Shown here piece after piece: positions 8,531 through 18,914 of a stretch of 64,000 nt of DNA. How positions within the stretch are numbered: the first letter of the stretch is position 1; every line of letters begins with the position of its first letter. The notes under the pieces are model-generated. The model was not told where the DNA came from and ran no database searches. It saw only the letters and a list, made by a program, of their open reading frames with translations. Position numbers and translations under genes: made by a program. Location of the stretch: NCBI RefSeq assembly GCF_005862305.2, contig NZ_CP054021.1, forward strand, positions 1,550,001 through 1,614,000, given 5' to 3'. Source of the stretch: Rhizobium indicum. GTDB lineage: Bacteria; Pseudomonadota; Alphaproteobacteria; Rhizobiales; Rhizobiaceae.

Positions 8531-9147
8531 CCATGACCACCGACATAAGACATATCGTTTTCGACATCGGCAAAGTCCTTATTCATTACGATCCGCATCT
8601 TCCTTTCAGCCGCCTCATCCCTGATGAGACCGAGCGCAACTGGTTCTTCGCCAATATCTGCACCCATGACTGGAACATCGAGCAGGACCGCGGCCGCACC
8701 TGGGCGGAGGCCGAAGCGCTGCTGATCGAACAGCACCCGGCCCGCGAAGAGCATATCCGCGCCTTCCGCAAATATTGGCATGAGATGGTGCCGCACGCCT
8801 ATGACGACAGCGTCGCGATCATGGAAGGGCTGATTGCCGAGGGGCGCGACGTGACGATGCTGACCAACTTTGCCTCCGACACCTTCCGCGAGGCACAGGC
8901 GCGCTTCCCCTTCCTGACCAAACCGCGCGGCGTCACCGTTTCCGGCGATGTCGGCCTGATCAAGCCCGATATCGCCATCTACGAGACGCATACGAAAAGT
9001 TTCGGTCTCGATCCGGCAGCGACGATCTTCATCGACGACGCGCCGGTCAATGTCGAAGGCGCCAAGGCCTTCGGCTGGAATGCGGTGCTGTTCTCAGGCG
9101 CCGACAAATTGCGCAACGATCTCGCCGGCTATGGGGTGAAGGTCTGA
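8527..9147 (+). CDS. HAD-superfamily phosphatase (YihX-like)
   Basis: 206 residues. Motif I is VFDIGKVLI near residue 12, with the nucleophile Asp but Gly where many HADs have the second Asp, as in the YihX-type sugar-phosphate phosphatases. Motif II is LTNFA, motif III the lysine in GLIKPDIAIYE, and motif IV FIDDAPVNVEGA. The alpha-helical cap between motifs I and II marks subfamily IA. Substrate unknown. It starts inside the mutY stop codon and is followed after five bases by an NTF2-like gene, so mutY, this gene and 9153-9518 form one operon. Confidence 0.9.
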   Translation: MTMTTDIRHIVFDIGKVLIHYDPHLPFSRLIPDETERNWFFANICTHDWNIEQDRGRTWAEAEALLIEQHPAREEHIRAFRKYWHEMVPHAYDDSVAIMEGLIAEGRDVTMLTNFASDTFREAQARFPFLTKPRGVTVSGDVGLIKPDIAIYETHTKSFGLDPAATIFIDDAPVNVEGAKAFGWNAVLFSGADKLRNDLAGYGVKV

Positions 9148-9152
9148 GACCC

Positions 9153-9518
9153 ATGGCTTTCGACCCGGCAAAGCAAATCGAACTCTTCCACGCTGCGATC
9201 AACGCCCTCGATTTTCCGGCGATCGAGGCCTATTTCGCCGAGGATGCGACCTATGTCTCGAACGGCGTCGGCGATCTCACCGGACGGGCTGAGATCATGG
9301 CTGCCTTCCGGCGTTATTTCGACGACTATCCCGATCAGACGGCAGAAAATTCGCTGGTGGAAACGTTGACGCCGCTCTCCGGCCGATCGGTCTGGTCGGT
9401 GCGCGCCACCCACAGCAAGACGGGCAAGCCGCTGATCCGCGAGGGTGAGGAGACGATCACCTTCAACGCAGAAGGCCGCGTCACAAGGGTCGAGGTCACC
9501 GATTACCAGGAATTCTGA
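9153..9518 (+). CDS. NTF2-like / SnoaL-fold protein
   Basis: 121 residues with the NTF2 pattern: an N-terminal helix (QIELFHAAINALDFPAIEAYFAEDATYVSNGVG), GRAEIMAAFRRYF, and a C-terminal strand set ending TRVEVTDYQEF. Such small cone-shaped folds are found in isomerases, hydrolases and binding proteins; nothing here fixes a substrate. It is the last gene of the mutY operon. A GC hairpin at 9594-9615 lies between it and the convergent ccrM. Confidence 0.85.
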   Translation: MAFDPAKQIELFHAAINALDFPAIEAYFAEDATYVSNGVGDLTGRAEIMAAFRRYFDDYPDQTAENSLVETLTPLSGRSVWSVRATHSKTGKPLIREGEETITFNAEGRVTRVEVTDYQEF

Positions 9519-9531
9519 TCAGGATTTCTTG

Positions 9532-9580
9532 TTTTACGCATTCCGGACGCAAAACCGCTGCACACTTTTGCTGGAATTGC
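9532..9580 (+). repeat. Dispersed 50-bp intergenic motif, copy 2
   Basis: Same block order as 1262-1312: TTTTACGCA, GGACGCAAAACCG, TTTTGCTGGAATTGC. It lies just after the stop of the NTF2-like gene. Confidence 0.7.
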
Positions 9581-9593
9581 TCTGAATAGAGGA

Positions 9594-9615
9594 CGCCCGG
9601 GTTTGACCCCGGGCG
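9594..9615. terminator. GC hairpin between convergent genes
   Basis: An 8-bp stem (CGCCCGGG with CCCGGGCG) and a 6-nt loop sit between the NTF2-like gene and ccrM, whose 3' ends face each other. There is no real T-run, so termination is only suggested by position. Confidence 0.4.
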
Positions 9616-9685
9616 CCTTGGTCTTCTTCCGCAACTGGAGGGAAATCGGAAGAAGGTGGTTTCGATCCGTCAGAGGCGCTGCTCA

Positions 9686-10861
<1,176 letters not shown>

Positions 10862-10876
10862 TCATACGCTCTACGC

Positions 10877-10891
10877 TTAACTGTCCGTTAT
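10877..10891. promoter_or_regulatory. CtrA-like box upstream of ccrM
   Basis: TTAA-N7-TTAT (TTAACTGTCCGTTAT) differs by one base from the CtrA consensus TTAA-N7-TTAA. It lies 15 bp before the first possible ccrM ATG. CtrA controls ccrM in Caulobacter and relatives. The short distance to the ATG implies a very short leader, the later start at 10849, or a repressing site. Confidence 0.55.
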
Positions 10892-10991
10892 GGTTACGCA
10901 ACTTAGTTACCAAAGCCTGAAGCGGTGGCCGATTTCGGGAATTTATTCGGCCGGCCGATGAGTGAGCGGCAGACTTTGCCGCCGCCGGCGA

Positions 10992-11342
10992 TCAGGCGGC
11001 GTCGTGAACCCTACGGCTGTCATCAGGTGCTTCGTCGCGTTCGAACATGCCGTAATCGCGAACGACACTGGCGATCCGCAGGCGATAATCGGCGAAGATG
11101 CCGCCGCGTCCGGCCTGCTGGGCTGCCCGGTGAGACTCGAGATTGCGCCATTCCTTCACCGCCGCCTCGTCGCGGAAGAAGGAGAGCGACAGCAGCTTGC
11201 CGCGTGTCGTCAGGCTCTCGAAACGCTCGATCGAAATGAAGCCGTCGATCTTTTCGAGTTCGCCGCGCAACTCGCCGGCGAGATCCAGATATTTGTGGCG
11301 TTCGCCCATATAGGGCACGACTTCGAAGATGACGGCGATCAT
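10992..11342 (-). CDS. Antibiotic biosynthesis monooxygenase-type (ABM) protein
   Basis: 116 residues from MIAVIFEVVPYMGER. The pattern YLDLAGELRGELEKIDGFISIERFES, then GKLLSLSFFRDEAAVKEWRNLESHRAAQQAGR, is the ABM dimeric alpha-beta barrel, a fold used by heme-degrading and quinol monooxygenases. I start at 11342, four bases inside the preceding gene (ATGA overlap). It is paired with a NIPSNAP-type protein of related fold and faces a divergent ArsR-type regulator. Reaction not predictable. Confidence 0.85.
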   Translation of the reverse strand: MIAVIFEVVPYMGERHKYLDLAGELRGELEKIDGFISIERFESLTTRGKLLSLSFFRDEAAVKEWRNLESHRAAQQAGRGGIFADYRLRIASVVRDYGMFERDEAPDDSRRVHDAA

Positions 11343-11668
11343 GGCAGCACCAGCTTGGAGTGAGGGGCGGAGACATTTTTGAGGAAGATGCGATCTTCCT
11401 TCAGGATGAAGCACTCGCGTCTGGCAAATTCATAATTCTCGCGGCCGAGCGGGTCGGATGCCAACCTGGCGCGATAGGCTTCGTAGGCGGCGAGGCTTTC
11501 GATGTTGTAGACGCCGTAAGCGGTCGTTGCCGATCCCTCATGCGGGCCGTAGTAGCCGATCAGGTCGGCACCGTTCTTCGGAATTGCCTGGCCCCAATTG
11601 CGGGCATATTCGGCAAACGCCTCCTTCTTGAAAGGGTCGATCTCATAACGGATGAAGCAGGTGATCAT
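11339..11668 (-). CDS. NIPSNAP-family dimeric alpha-beta barrel protein
   Basis: 109 residues beginning MITCFIRYEIDPFKKEAFAEYARNWGQAIPKNGADLIGYYGPHEGSATTAYGVYNIESLAAYEAYR. The I-YEIDP-K-EAFAEYAR start and the GYY-PHEG stretch are typical of bacterial NIPSNAP proteins. It is first in a two-gene operon with the ABM protein, whose start overlaps its stop. The ArsR-type gene starts about 70 bp away on the other strand and probably controls both. Confidence 0.87.
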   Translation of the reverse strand: MITCFIRYEIDPFKKEAFAEYARNWGQAIPKNGADLIGYYGPHEGSATTAYGVYNIESLAAYEAYRARLASDPLGRENYEFARRECFILKEDRIFLKNVSAPHSKLVLP

Positions 11669-11739
11669 ATCGTTTCTCCTTTGCTGTCGATCCTTTTTCG
11701 CACATTGCCTGACGGCGATGCTTCGGTTACGATCGAACT

Positions 11740-12426
11740 ATGAAGGAAGGTCCTGATATTGCGCAGATCGGCGCGCTCATCGGCGATCCGGCGCGCGCCA
11801 ACATGCTGGCAGCACTGACCGGCGGCCGGGCGCTGACGGCGACCGAGCTTGCCGGCGTCGGCGGCATCACCGTGCAGACGGCGAGCACGCATCTTGCCAA
11901 GCTCGAAGCCGGCGGGCTGCTTGCCCAGCGCAAGCAGGGGCGCCATCGCTATTTCACGCTCGCCGACGAAGCCGTCGCCCGGTTGATCGAAAGCATGATG
12001 GGCTTTGCCGCCGGACGCGGGCACCTGCGCCACCAGCCGGGACCGAAGGAGCCGGCGCTGCGCAAGGCGCGCATCTGCTACGATCATCTTGCCGGCGATT
12101 ACGGCGTGCGCATGCTCGACAGCCTGATTGCCTCCGGCTCGATCGACGCGGTCGGAGATGGCCTGGCGCTGACGGAAAAGGGCGAAAGCGATCTCAAATG
12201 CATCGGCATCAATGTCGGCGACCTCAGATCGTCGCGCCGTCCGCTCTGCCGCTCCTGCCTCGACTGGAGCGAAAGACGCGCGCATCTGGCCGGCAGCCTC
12301 GGCAAGGCGCTACTTTCCAATTTCCTCGACAAGGGCTGGGTGCGGCGAACGGCCGAAAGCCGCTCGATCCTGTTCTCTCCGGAAGGCGATCGGCAGTTCC
12401 TGAAGCTTTTTCCGGTCGATCCGTAG
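11740..12426 (+). CDS. ArsR-type winged-helix regulator with long C-terminal domain
   Basis: 228 residues. Residues 5-80 form an ArsR winged helix (IAQIGALIGDPARANMLAALTGGRALTATELA, recognition helix TVQTASTHLAKLEAGGLL, wing RKQGRHRYF). The remaining 140 residues are longer than a classic ArsR and include RRPLCRSCLDWSERRAHLAGSLG, a segment shared by many rhizobial regulators of this class; the CRSC pair could bind metal or sense redox state (inference). It is divergent from the NIPSNAP/ABM pair and likely represses it. Confidence 0.85.
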   Translation: MKEGPDIAQIGALIGDPARANMLAALTGGRALTATELAGVGGITVQTASTHLAKLEAGGLLAQRKQGRHRYFTLADEAVARLIESMMGFAAGRGHLRHQPGPKEPALRKARICYDHLAGDYGVRMLDSLIASGSIDAVGDGLALTEKGESDLKCIGINVGDLRSSRRPLCRSCLDWSERRAHLAGSLGKALLSNFLDKGWVRRTAESRSILFSPEGDRQFLKLFPVDP

Positions 12427-12470
12427 GTTATTGCGGATCTGCAAGAGGTTCCGAGGCAGCATTCAGCCCC

Positions 12471-12902
12471 TCACCCACCTGCCCTCTTTTCATCTTCCTG
12501 CCGCACATGTGCCCGCAGCGCCGCCAGCGTCAGCGCCAGCGCCGCGTGATTGCTCTCGGCTTCACCGACGACACTTTCGTCCTCCCGGATCTCGCGCAGC
12601 TGCGCACCGTAAAGCGACTCGTCCGCTGCCTGGCGGCCGCGGGCAAGGTGCCAAACCGCATCCGGCCGGACTTCCCGGCACAGGTCGATGGCGTGATTGA
12701 CGTCGTGTGTGAAGGGCCGCGCCATCAGGAAGCCGTGCTCTGACTTGATACTGCTCGGCATGTAGTCGTGAGGACCGTCGAAATCGTTGGGCTCGGCCGG
12801 CCGGAGTTGCTTCAACAGAAAGGCACAGGTGATGAAGGCGTCGATCCGGCTGTCGGGCATGTCAGTCTTTTCCAGGGTTTCGATGATGTCCTCGATCGTC
12901 AT
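12471..12902 (-). CDS. Phage-ABA-sandwich-like protein
   Basis: 143 residues if started at MTIEDIIETLEK, where GAGGA sits seven bases upstream; starts at 12932 or 12983 are possible. The arrangement fits the phage ABA sandwich domain: an N-terminal helix with SRIDAFITCAFLL, a YMPSSIKSEHGFLMARPF middle, and a C-terminal helix AESNHAALALTLAALRAH. Its function is unknown, and related genes occur in prophages and in alphaproteobacterial chromosomes. No other phage gene is nearby. Confidence 0.62.
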   Translation of the reverse strand: MTIEDIIETLEKTDMPDSRIDAFITCAFLLKQLRPAEPNDFDGPHDYMPSSIKSEHGFLMARPFTHDVNHAIDLCREVRPDAVWHLARGRQAADESLYGAQLREIREDESVVGEAESNHAALALTLAALRAHVRQEDEKRAGG

Positions 12903-13152
12903 GCAGTCTTCCTCTTCATCCATTCTTGGCATGCCGCCTGTTCTCCTCCCAAGAGCGGCGGTGACGTCCTCCTCGATCGCCATCTAGTGCATGAGAATGC
13001 CAAAGGTAGTCCCCGGGCTGCGGTTAGTCTGGCACGATGCGGATTTGATGGATGTCGCGCCATCCTCAACGAAGGCGCATCTCTGCCGTCTCGGCAACAG
13101 GCTCACCTGCTGCCAGACCATGTTCTCCAGGTGCTCGCAAGCTATCGGCGGC

Positions 13153-13368
13153 TTACCTTTGGCAGCCTTTCTTCCTCATCTTCCTTTCGATCTTGGCTCT
13201 CTTGTCGGTGCCATCCCCGGCATGTTTTCCGCCGGTCAGGGCATTATCCTTCATCGCCTGCAGCTGCGCACAGCTTCGGTGCTTGCCCTTGGCGATGACG
13301 TCGGTGGATGTGAAGGCAAACAGCAGCACTACGGCTGCCGCCGGTCGGACGAAAGCTGAAAGCCTCAT
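13153..13368 (-). CDS. Small exported basic protein, unknown
   Basis: 71 residues from MRLSAFVRPAAAVVLLFAFTSTDVIAKG. A signal peptide with cleavage after VIA is clear; the mature part of about 45 residues is lysine-rich with two cysteines (HRSCAQLQAM and KKGCQR) that could form a disulfide. I chose MRLS rather than the ATG seven codons upstream because it begins the signal peptide directly. A palindrome at 13466-13481 lies about 100 bp upstream, between this gene and the chemoreceptor gene. Not recognised. Confidence 0.6.
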   Translation of the reverse strand: MRLSAFVRPAAAVVLLFAFTSTDVIAKGKHRSCAQLQAMKDNALTGGKHAGDGTDKRAKIERKMRKKGCQR

Positions 13369-13465
13369 GGTGCCTCTCCTCTTGCACATGCATGGTACGC
13401 CCGAGACCGTGAAGCAGCAATCAGCGTCGACGATGCGCAGCTCAACTTTTCATCGAAAATGAAAT

Positions 13466-13481
13466 ATAGGCTGCAACCTAT
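13466..13481. promoter_or_regulatory. 16-bp operator-like palindrome
   Basis: ATAGGCTGCAACCTAT is symmetric except for one base pair. It sits between the divergent small exported protein and the chemoreceptor gene, about 90 bp before the latter's ATG. No regulator is evident nearby. Confidence 0.4.
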
Positions 13482-13572
13482 TGTTTTCGCGCCGCTAAGC
13501 GAAACGCACCTGAGAAAATAATTAAGCATGTTCGGCTACTCTCACGTTCTGAATTAACGAGAGAGCCCTGTC

Positions 13573-15402
13573 ATGGCGTCGATCCAGCATAAGATCATCA
13601 TTGCAAGCATCGCGATTTTCGCTTTGGCGGGTGGCGCTACGAGCGTCGGTATCTGGTCCGCCTCGACCCTCTCCGAAAACAACGCCGAGGTTGCCCGGTC
13701 GGCCCAAATTCTGCGCAACCACATGCAGGCCGACATGATGCATGACGCGCTGCGCTCGGATGCGCTCGCATCATTGCTGGCGTCCAATCCGGCAGCAGCC
13801 ATAGACCCTGCCGCGGTGAAGGCCGATCTGGCGGAGCATGAGGCGTCGTTCCGCGAGATGCTTGACGCCAACAAGGCTCTTGCCGCAGACGACAAGACGA
13901 AAACGATCCTTGCCAGCGTCGAACGCCCCCTGCTTGCCTATATCGCAAGCGCCACTCAGATCGTCGAACTTGCCGGTAAGGACCCCACGGCAGCTTTGAA
14001 GGCATTGCCGGAGTTCATGACGCAGTTCTCGACGCTGGAAGCGGCGATGGAACAGGCCGGCGATCAGATCAGTGCTGCATCCGAGGAAATTTCCAATCGC
14101 AGCTCTGATATAAAGGCGTCGGTCGATATTGTTCTGGAAGCCCTTTTGGCTTCGGCCGTGCTCTTCGCCTTTGGTCTCTATTTCCTCACCCGCAAGACCA
14201 TCACCAAGCCGATCCTTTCGCTTTCCGGCGATATGCAAAGGCTCGCCGGCGGTGACACGGCGATTGCCTGCACCGGGATCGGCCGCACCGATGAAATCGG
14301 AACGATGGCATCGGCCGTCGAAGTCTTCCGCCAGGCGGCGATTGCCAACAAGCAACTCGAAAAAGATGCCGAGGCGGCTCGATTGCAGGGTGAAACAGAG
14401 CGGGTCACGGCCCGAAAGCAGGCTGACGAAGATGCCGCCGAACGGCTGCGGGCGGCGACATCCGGCCTCGCCGCAGGCCTGAAGAGGCTTGCATCCGGCG
14501 ATCTCGCCTTCCAGATCGACGAACCCTTCGCCCCGGACTTTGAAAACCTCCGGCATGATTTCAACATGTCGATCCGGCAGCTCGACCAGACGCTCAGTGC
14601 GATCGCGGCCGCCATTGCCGCCATCGACGAAGGCACGCGGGAAATCGCATCCGGGGCCGACGATCTGTCGAAACGAACCGAACAGCAGGCGGCCTCGCTC
14701 GAAGAAACCGCCGCAGCGCTCGATCAGATCACCGCCAATGTCTCGAACTCGAGCAAGCGGACCGACGAGGCGCGCACTGAAGCGACCGATGCAAACCGCA
14801 ATGCTGCCAAGTCTTCCGAGGTCGTTTCGCATGCCGAAGAAGCCATGCGCCGTATCGAGGCCTCGTCGCAGCAGATCTCCAGCATTATCGGCGTGATCGA
14901 CGAGATCGCCTTCCAGACCAATCTGCTGGCGCTGAACGCCGGTGTCGAAGCGGCGCGCGCCGGCGACGCGGGCAAGGGCTTTGCCGTCGTCGCCCAGGAA
15001 GTCCGCGAACTCGCCCAGAGATCGGCTCAGGCGGCAAAGGAAATCAAAGGCCACATCCAGAAATCGTCGGTGGAAGTGGAAAGCGGCGTCAAACTGGTTC
15101 TCGACACCAGCCAGGTTCTGAAGGCGATCAGCGAACAGATTGCCCGCATCAATCAGCACATGGATGCTATCGCCGTATCGGCAAGAGAGCAGTCGACCGG
15201 CCTTGCCGAAGTCAACACTGCCGTCAACTCCATGGATCAGGTGACCCAGCAGAACGCGGCGATGGTGGAGCAATCCACCGCGGCATCCGGTCAGCTCGCC
15301 GAGGAAGCTGCCAAGCTGCGCGAACTCGTTTCCCGGTTCAGGCTTAGGGCGACAGCTTCGCAATCTGCAACTGGACGCCGGGGTGGGCAGCTGGCGGCCT
15401 GA
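13573..15402 (+). CDS. Methyl-accepting chemotaxis protein
   Basis: A 609-residue chemoreceptor. There is one N-terminal membrane helix (about 8-29), a helical periplasmic domain with many Ala/Glu/Asp (30-185), a second membrane helix (about 187-205, [15 protein letters not shown]), a HAMP domain, a second HAMP-like segment near 300-350, and the cytoplasmic signalling coil. The hairpin tip reads [26 protein letters not shown]. The periplasmic part looks like the four-helix-bundle type. The C-terminus ends GRRGGQLAA without the CheR-tethering pentapeptide of enteric receptors. Ligand unknown. Single gene with no che genes adjacent. Confidence 0.95.
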   Translation: MASIQHKIIIASIAIFALAGGATSVGIWSASTLSENNAEVARSAQILRNHMQADMMHDALRSDALASLLASNPAAAIDPAAVKADLAEHEASFREMLDANKALAADDKTKTILASVERPLLAYIASATQIVELAGKDPTAALKALPEFMTQFSTLEAAMEQAGDQISAASEEISNRSSDIKASVDIVLEALLASAVLFAFGLYFLTRKTITKPILSLSGDMQRLAGGDTAIACTGIGRTDEIGTMASAVEVFRQAAIANKQLEKDAEAARLQGETERVTARKQADEDAAERLRAATSGLAAGLKRLASGDLAFQIDEPFAPDFENLRHDFNMSIRQLDQTLSAIAAAIAAIDEGTREIASGADDLSKRTEQQAASLEETAAALDQITANVSNSSKRTDEARTEATDANRNAAKSSEVVSHAEEAMRRIEASSQQISSIIGVIDEIAFQTNLLALNAGVEAARAGDAGKGFAVVAQEVRELAQRSAQAAKEIKGHIQKSSVEVESGVKLVLDTSQVLKAISEQIARINQHMDAIAVSAREQSTGLAEVNTAVNSMDQVTQQNAAMVEQSTAASGQLAEEAAKLRELVSRFRLRATASQSATGRRGGQLAA

Positions 15403-15588
15403 CGGCTTCTATCTGCTCGCCATTGTTATTCCCAAGTCAACCCGACACGACCGATCCGGCAGCGACGCCGGAGCCGGTCGCTTGCCGCATCGCAGCCATG
15501 CTTGAGATCTGGTTGAGCTTTGGCCGGGCATCGTGTAAAGCCGCAGCATTCCCGGACAAGACCCAGACTTTCAGCAAGGCGTGAACAT

Positions 15589-16278
15589 ATGGACGGCTTC
15601 GACCTCATCATCTTCGACTGCGACGGCGTTCTCGTCGATTCGGAAATCATCGCGGCGGAAGTCGAATCCGCGCTTCTGACAGAGGCGGGATATCCGATCG
15701 ACGCCGAGGAAATGGGCGAGCGCTTCGCCGGCATGACGTGGCGCAACATCCTGCTGCAGATCGAGCGCGAGGCAAGCATCCCGTTTTCGGCCTCCCTGCT
15801 CGACAAGTCGGAGCATATGCTCGACCTCAGGCTGGCGCAGGACGTCCAGGCCATTCCAGGCGTTGAATTTGCCGTCTCCAGGCTGCCGATCAAGCGCTGC
15901 ATCTGCTCGAATTCGAGCACTAAGCGGCTCGACATGATGCTGACCAAGGTGGGGCTGAAGCCGCTGTTTGCGCCGAACATCTTTTCCGCCAAGGATCTTG
16001 GCCCCGACCGCGTCAAGCCGAAGCCCGACATCTTCCTGCACGGCGCAAGCCAGATGGGCGTTTCGCCTGACAAGGTTGTCGTGGTCGAGGATTCCGTCCA
16101 CGGCGTGCATGCGGCGCGCGCCGCCGGCATGCGCGTCATCGGCTTTACCGGCGCCTCGCACAGCTATCCCGCCCATGCCGACAAATTGACGGATGCCGGC
16201 GCCGAAACGGCAATCTCCCGCATGAACGACCTGCCAGGCGTCGTCGCCGCATTGGCGGCCTGGGACAACGTTCTCTGA
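15589..16278 (+). CDS. HAD-superfamily phosphatase, beta-phosphoglucomutase-like
   Basis: 229 residues beginning MDGFDLIIFDCDGVLVDSEIIAAE, the full DxD motif I of subfamily IA. Motif II is CSNSSTKRL, motif III the lysine of KPKPDIFLHGA, and motif IV VVVEDSVHGVHAARAAGM. Family members include sugar-phosphate phosphatases and phosphoglycolate phosphatase-like enzymes; the substrate cannot be read from sequence. I start at 15589 because the upstream extension carries no recognisable fold. Followed by a type-III repeat. Confidence 0.9.
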   Translation: MDGFDLIIFDCDGVLVDSEIIAAEVESALLTEAGYPIDAEEMGERFAGMTWRNILLQIEREASIPFSASLLDKSEHMLDLRLAQDVQAIPGVEFAVSRLPIKRCICSNSSTKRLDMMLTKVGLKPLFAPNIFSAKDLGPDRVKPKPDIFLHGASQMGVSPDKVVVVEDSVHGVHAARAAGMRVIGFTGASHSYPAHADKLTDAGAETAISRMNDLPGVVAALAAWDNVL

Positions 16279-16397
16279 AGCGCTTCACGCCAAATCCGCG
16301 GGCTATGGACTGACACCACGCTTTGACTCTGCCGGGCCCACGCAGAATGGTAGCGATCAAGCCGGAATGCCGTGTCAGGCGAACACGCCCTCTCCTT

Positions 16398-16532
16398 CCT
16401 CATCCCTGTGCTCGTCACAGGGATCCAGTGCGCCCAAGTCCTTGGGCGCAAGAGAAAGGCTTCGTCGATGAGAGTCATTCACGGCGCAGACGCGCCGTGG
16501 CTGGATTCCTGTGACGAGCACAGGAATGAGGG
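16398..16532. repeat. Type-III dispersed repeat, copy A
   Basis: Starts CCTCATCCCTGTGCTCGTCA and ends ATTCCTGTGACGAGCACAGG plus AATGAGGG, so its two ends are inverted copies. The inside holds CGCCCAAGTCCTTGGGCG and CACGGCGCAGACGCGCCGTG hairpins. It is inverted relative to copy B at 48643-48793. Confidence 0.85.
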
Positions 16533-16573
16533 AAGGTCGTGCATCCGGATTTCGGTAGCAGTCGCCGAATTGC

Positions 16574-17221
16574 TTAGCTGCTCTTCTTCGTCTTTGCCGG
16601 CTGGGTGTCGAAGCCGATATTGACGCGCACCAGAGCGCCCGAGCCGACCGGCATCGTTATGCCGTCCTTGCGGAAGATGACCTGTGTGCCCGGCGCGCCC
16701 GGCGGGATTTCGGTCGGGAATTTGGTGACCTCGGAATAGAGCACGGTCTCGCCGTCGACGACGGAGATGCGGATCGGCAGCGTCACAGGGCCTGGCGTGC
16801 CGGCCGGGCCGGTGATCAGGCGCAGTTGGGCAACCACCGTCATCGTCAGGTTCGTGTCGTTCAGCGTGCACTGGCGGGTGTAATCGCCGAAGGAAGCCTG
16901 GAAGACGATCTGCTGCGGATCGTCCTTCTTGCCCTTGGCATAGGTGCGGAAGATCGCATCCTGGTCACGCATGAAGATCTGCGGGCAGGCGCCCTGTACG
17001 ACCGGAGCGACCGTGCCCTGCGCCGTCGTGGCGGTGCCGATCGAAGGATTGTTCGAGGACGGGTTGGCCGGCGCCAGCGGCATGATCTGGGCGGTTCCGT
17101 TCGGCTGGGTCGCCGGCGCCGCCGGCTTGCTGTCGCCACCTATGCCGAGCGAGTTGCAACCAGCGAGCAGGGCAAGAAAAGATGCGGAGACGATGAGACG
17201 CGAGACCTTGCCGAGCACCAT
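16574..17221 (-). CDS. Putative lipoprotein, unknown
   Basis: 215 residues. The N-terminus MVLGKVSRLIVSASFLALLAGCNS is a lipoprotein signal with lipobox LLAGC. A Pro/Ala/Asn-rich linker (about 30-70) leads to a beta-rich domain with two cysteines (GACPQIFMRDQDAIF and YTRQCTL) and strands such as TLPIRISVVDGETVLYSEV. Conserved-looking envelope lipoprotein, not recognised by name. It is divergent from thrC. A short hairpin (17251-17277, AGGCCCC/GGGGCCT) lies in its 5' leader region. Confidence 0.8.
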   Translation of the reverse strand: MVLGKVSRLIVSASFLALLAGCNSLGIGGDSKPAAPATQPNGTAQIMPLAPANPSSNNPSIGTATTAQGTVAPVVQGACPQIFMRDQDAIFRTYAKGKKDDPQQIVFQASFGDYTRQCTLNDTNLTMTVVAQLRLITGPAGTPGPVTLPIRISVVDGETVLYSEVTKFPTEIPPGAPGTQVIFRKDGITMPVGSGALVRVNIGFDTQPAKTKKSS

Positions 17222-17486
17222 ATTCCATCCCTTGTATAAGCGCTTCTTGGAGGCCCCATGTCTTTTCCGCGGGGCCTTTCACGACGGTTTGCGATGGTCT
17301 ATATCAGCGGCGCAAACAAAAATCGATTGGGTAAGCGCCGTTTTGATGCACTTTTCGACGCCGGATGCGGGCAACTTCAACAAGATACCTGAAATGGCAC
17401 GCCGGCAGGACGGCCCCTTCACGCTTTCCGGCGAATCTCGCCACCACCGCGCCCAGCCAGACTTCCTCCAGCAATAAGATCAAAGG

Positions 17487-18911
17487 ATGACGAACGTGGA
17501 TTATATCTCGACCCGCGGCGAGGCCCCTTCCCTCGGCTTTTGCGACGCCCTTTTGACCGGGCTGGCGCGCGACGGCGGGCTCTATGTTCCGCGCAAATGG
17601 CCGAGCTTTTCCAAGAAGGAGATCCGGGCGCTCAGGGGCAAGACCTATCAGGAGGTCGCCTTCACCATCCTGTCGCCCTTTACCAATGGCGAGATCCCCG
17701 ACGACACGTTCCGGGCGATGATCGACGAGGCCTACGGCACCTTCCGCCATCCGGCGATCGCGCCGCTCGTCCAGACCGGGCCGAACAGCTTCGTCATGGA
17801 GCTCTTCCACGGCACCACGCTCGCCTTCAAGGATGTGGCGATGCAGTTGCTCGCCCGGCTGATGGACTATGCGCTGGAAAAACGCGGCGAGCGGGCGACG
17901 ATCGTCGGCGCCACCTCGGGCGACACCGGCGGGGCAGCGATCGACGCCTTTGCCGGCCGGGAGCGTACCGACATCTTCATCCTCTTCCCGCATGGCAAGG
18001 TCTCGCCGGTGCAGCAGCGGCAGATGACGACCTCGCCGTCACCAAACGTGCATGCGCTTGCCGTCGAGGGCAATTTCGACGATTGCCAGAACCTCGTGAA
18101 AGCGATGTTCAACGACGTGGCCTTCCGCGACAGGGTCCGACTTTCCGGCGTCAACTCGATCAACTGGGCCCGCATCATGGCCCAGATCGTCTATTATTTC
18201 ACGGCGGCGGTGGCGCTCGGCGGACCGGACCGGAAGATCTCGTTCACGGTGCCCACCGGCAATTTCGGCGATATCTTCGCCGGCTACTGCGCCAAGCGCA
18301 TGGGCCTGCCGATCGACCGCCTGGTGATCGCCACCAACGAGAACGATATCCTGGCGCGGACGCTGAAGACCGGCCGCTACGACATGAAGGCGGTCAAGGC
18401 GACGAGTTCGCCGTCGATGGATATCCAGATCTCGTCGAACTTCGAACGGCTGCTGTTCGAAGCCTATGATCGCGACGCCTCGAAGGTGCGCGCGGCGATG
18501 GAAAGCCTCAAGCAATCCAACGGCTTCGAGATCGGCAGCCAAGCGCTGAAGGCGATCCGCCGCGACTTCCGCTCCGGGCGCGCCAGCGAGAAGCAGGTCG
18601 CCGAGACGATCCGCAAGACCCATGCCGAGACCGGTTATCTGCTGGATCCGCATTCGGCGATCGGCGTCTTCGTCGCTGCCAAGAAAGAAAAGCCGAATAC
18701 GCCGATGGTGACGCTTTCGACCGCGCATCCGGCGAAATTCCCCGTCGCCGTAAAATCCGCCTGCGGTATTGACCCGGCGCTTCCGACGTGGCTTGCTGAT
18801 CTGATGCAAAGGGAGGAGCGTTTCCAGATCATCAAACCGGAGCTGAAAGCCGTTGAGACCTTTATCGGCAAGCACGCCCGCGGCGAGACGACAGCAGGCG
18901 CAGAAAGATAG
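17487..18911 (+). CDS. thrC: Threonine synthase
   Basis: 474 residues. Converts O-phosphohomoserine to threonine with pyridoxal phosphate. The N-terminus MTNVDYISTRGEAPSLGFCDALLTGLARDGGLYVP is typical, the PLP lysine is K115 in TTLAFKDVAMQ, the phosphate-cradle is ATSGDTGGAAI, and PTGNFGDIFAGY follows. Full length. Three bases separate it from the M16 peptidase gene, so they are co-transcribed. The preceding pathway enzyme ThrB is encoded elsewhere in this window (46588-47553). Confidence 0.97.
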   Translation: MTNVDYISTRGEAPSLGFCDALLTGLARDGGLYVPRKWPSFSKKEIRALRGKTYQEVAFTILSPFTNGEIPDDTFRAMIDEAYGTFRHPAIAPLVQTGPNSFVMELFHGTTLAFKDVAMQLLARLMDYALEKRGERATIVGATSGDTGGAAIDAFAGRERTDIFILFPHGKVSPVQQRQMTTSPSPNVHALAVEGNFDDCQNLVKAMFNDVAFRDRVRLSGVNSINWARIMAQIVYYFTAAVALGGPDRKISFTVPTGNFGDIFAGYCAKRMGLPIDRLVIATNENDILARTLKTGRYDMKAVKATSSPSMDIQISSNFERLLFEAYDRDASKVRAAMESLKQSNGFEIGSQALKAIRRDFRSGRASEKQVAETIRKTHAETGYLLDPHSAIGVFVAAKKEKPNTPMVTLSTAHPAKFPVAVKSACGIDPALPTWLADLMQREERFQIIKPELKAVETFIGKHARGETTAGAER

Positions 18912-18914
18912 CCA

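Noticed and set aside
13771..15363. 530-codon minus-strand ORF opposite the chemoreceptor
   Set aside because: Antisense shadow of a clear MCP gene.
17251..17277. AGGCCCC/GGGGCCT hairpin before thrC
   Set aside because: It has a 13-nt loop and no T-run, and lies in the leader of a divergent gene; too weak to call a terminator or riboswitch.
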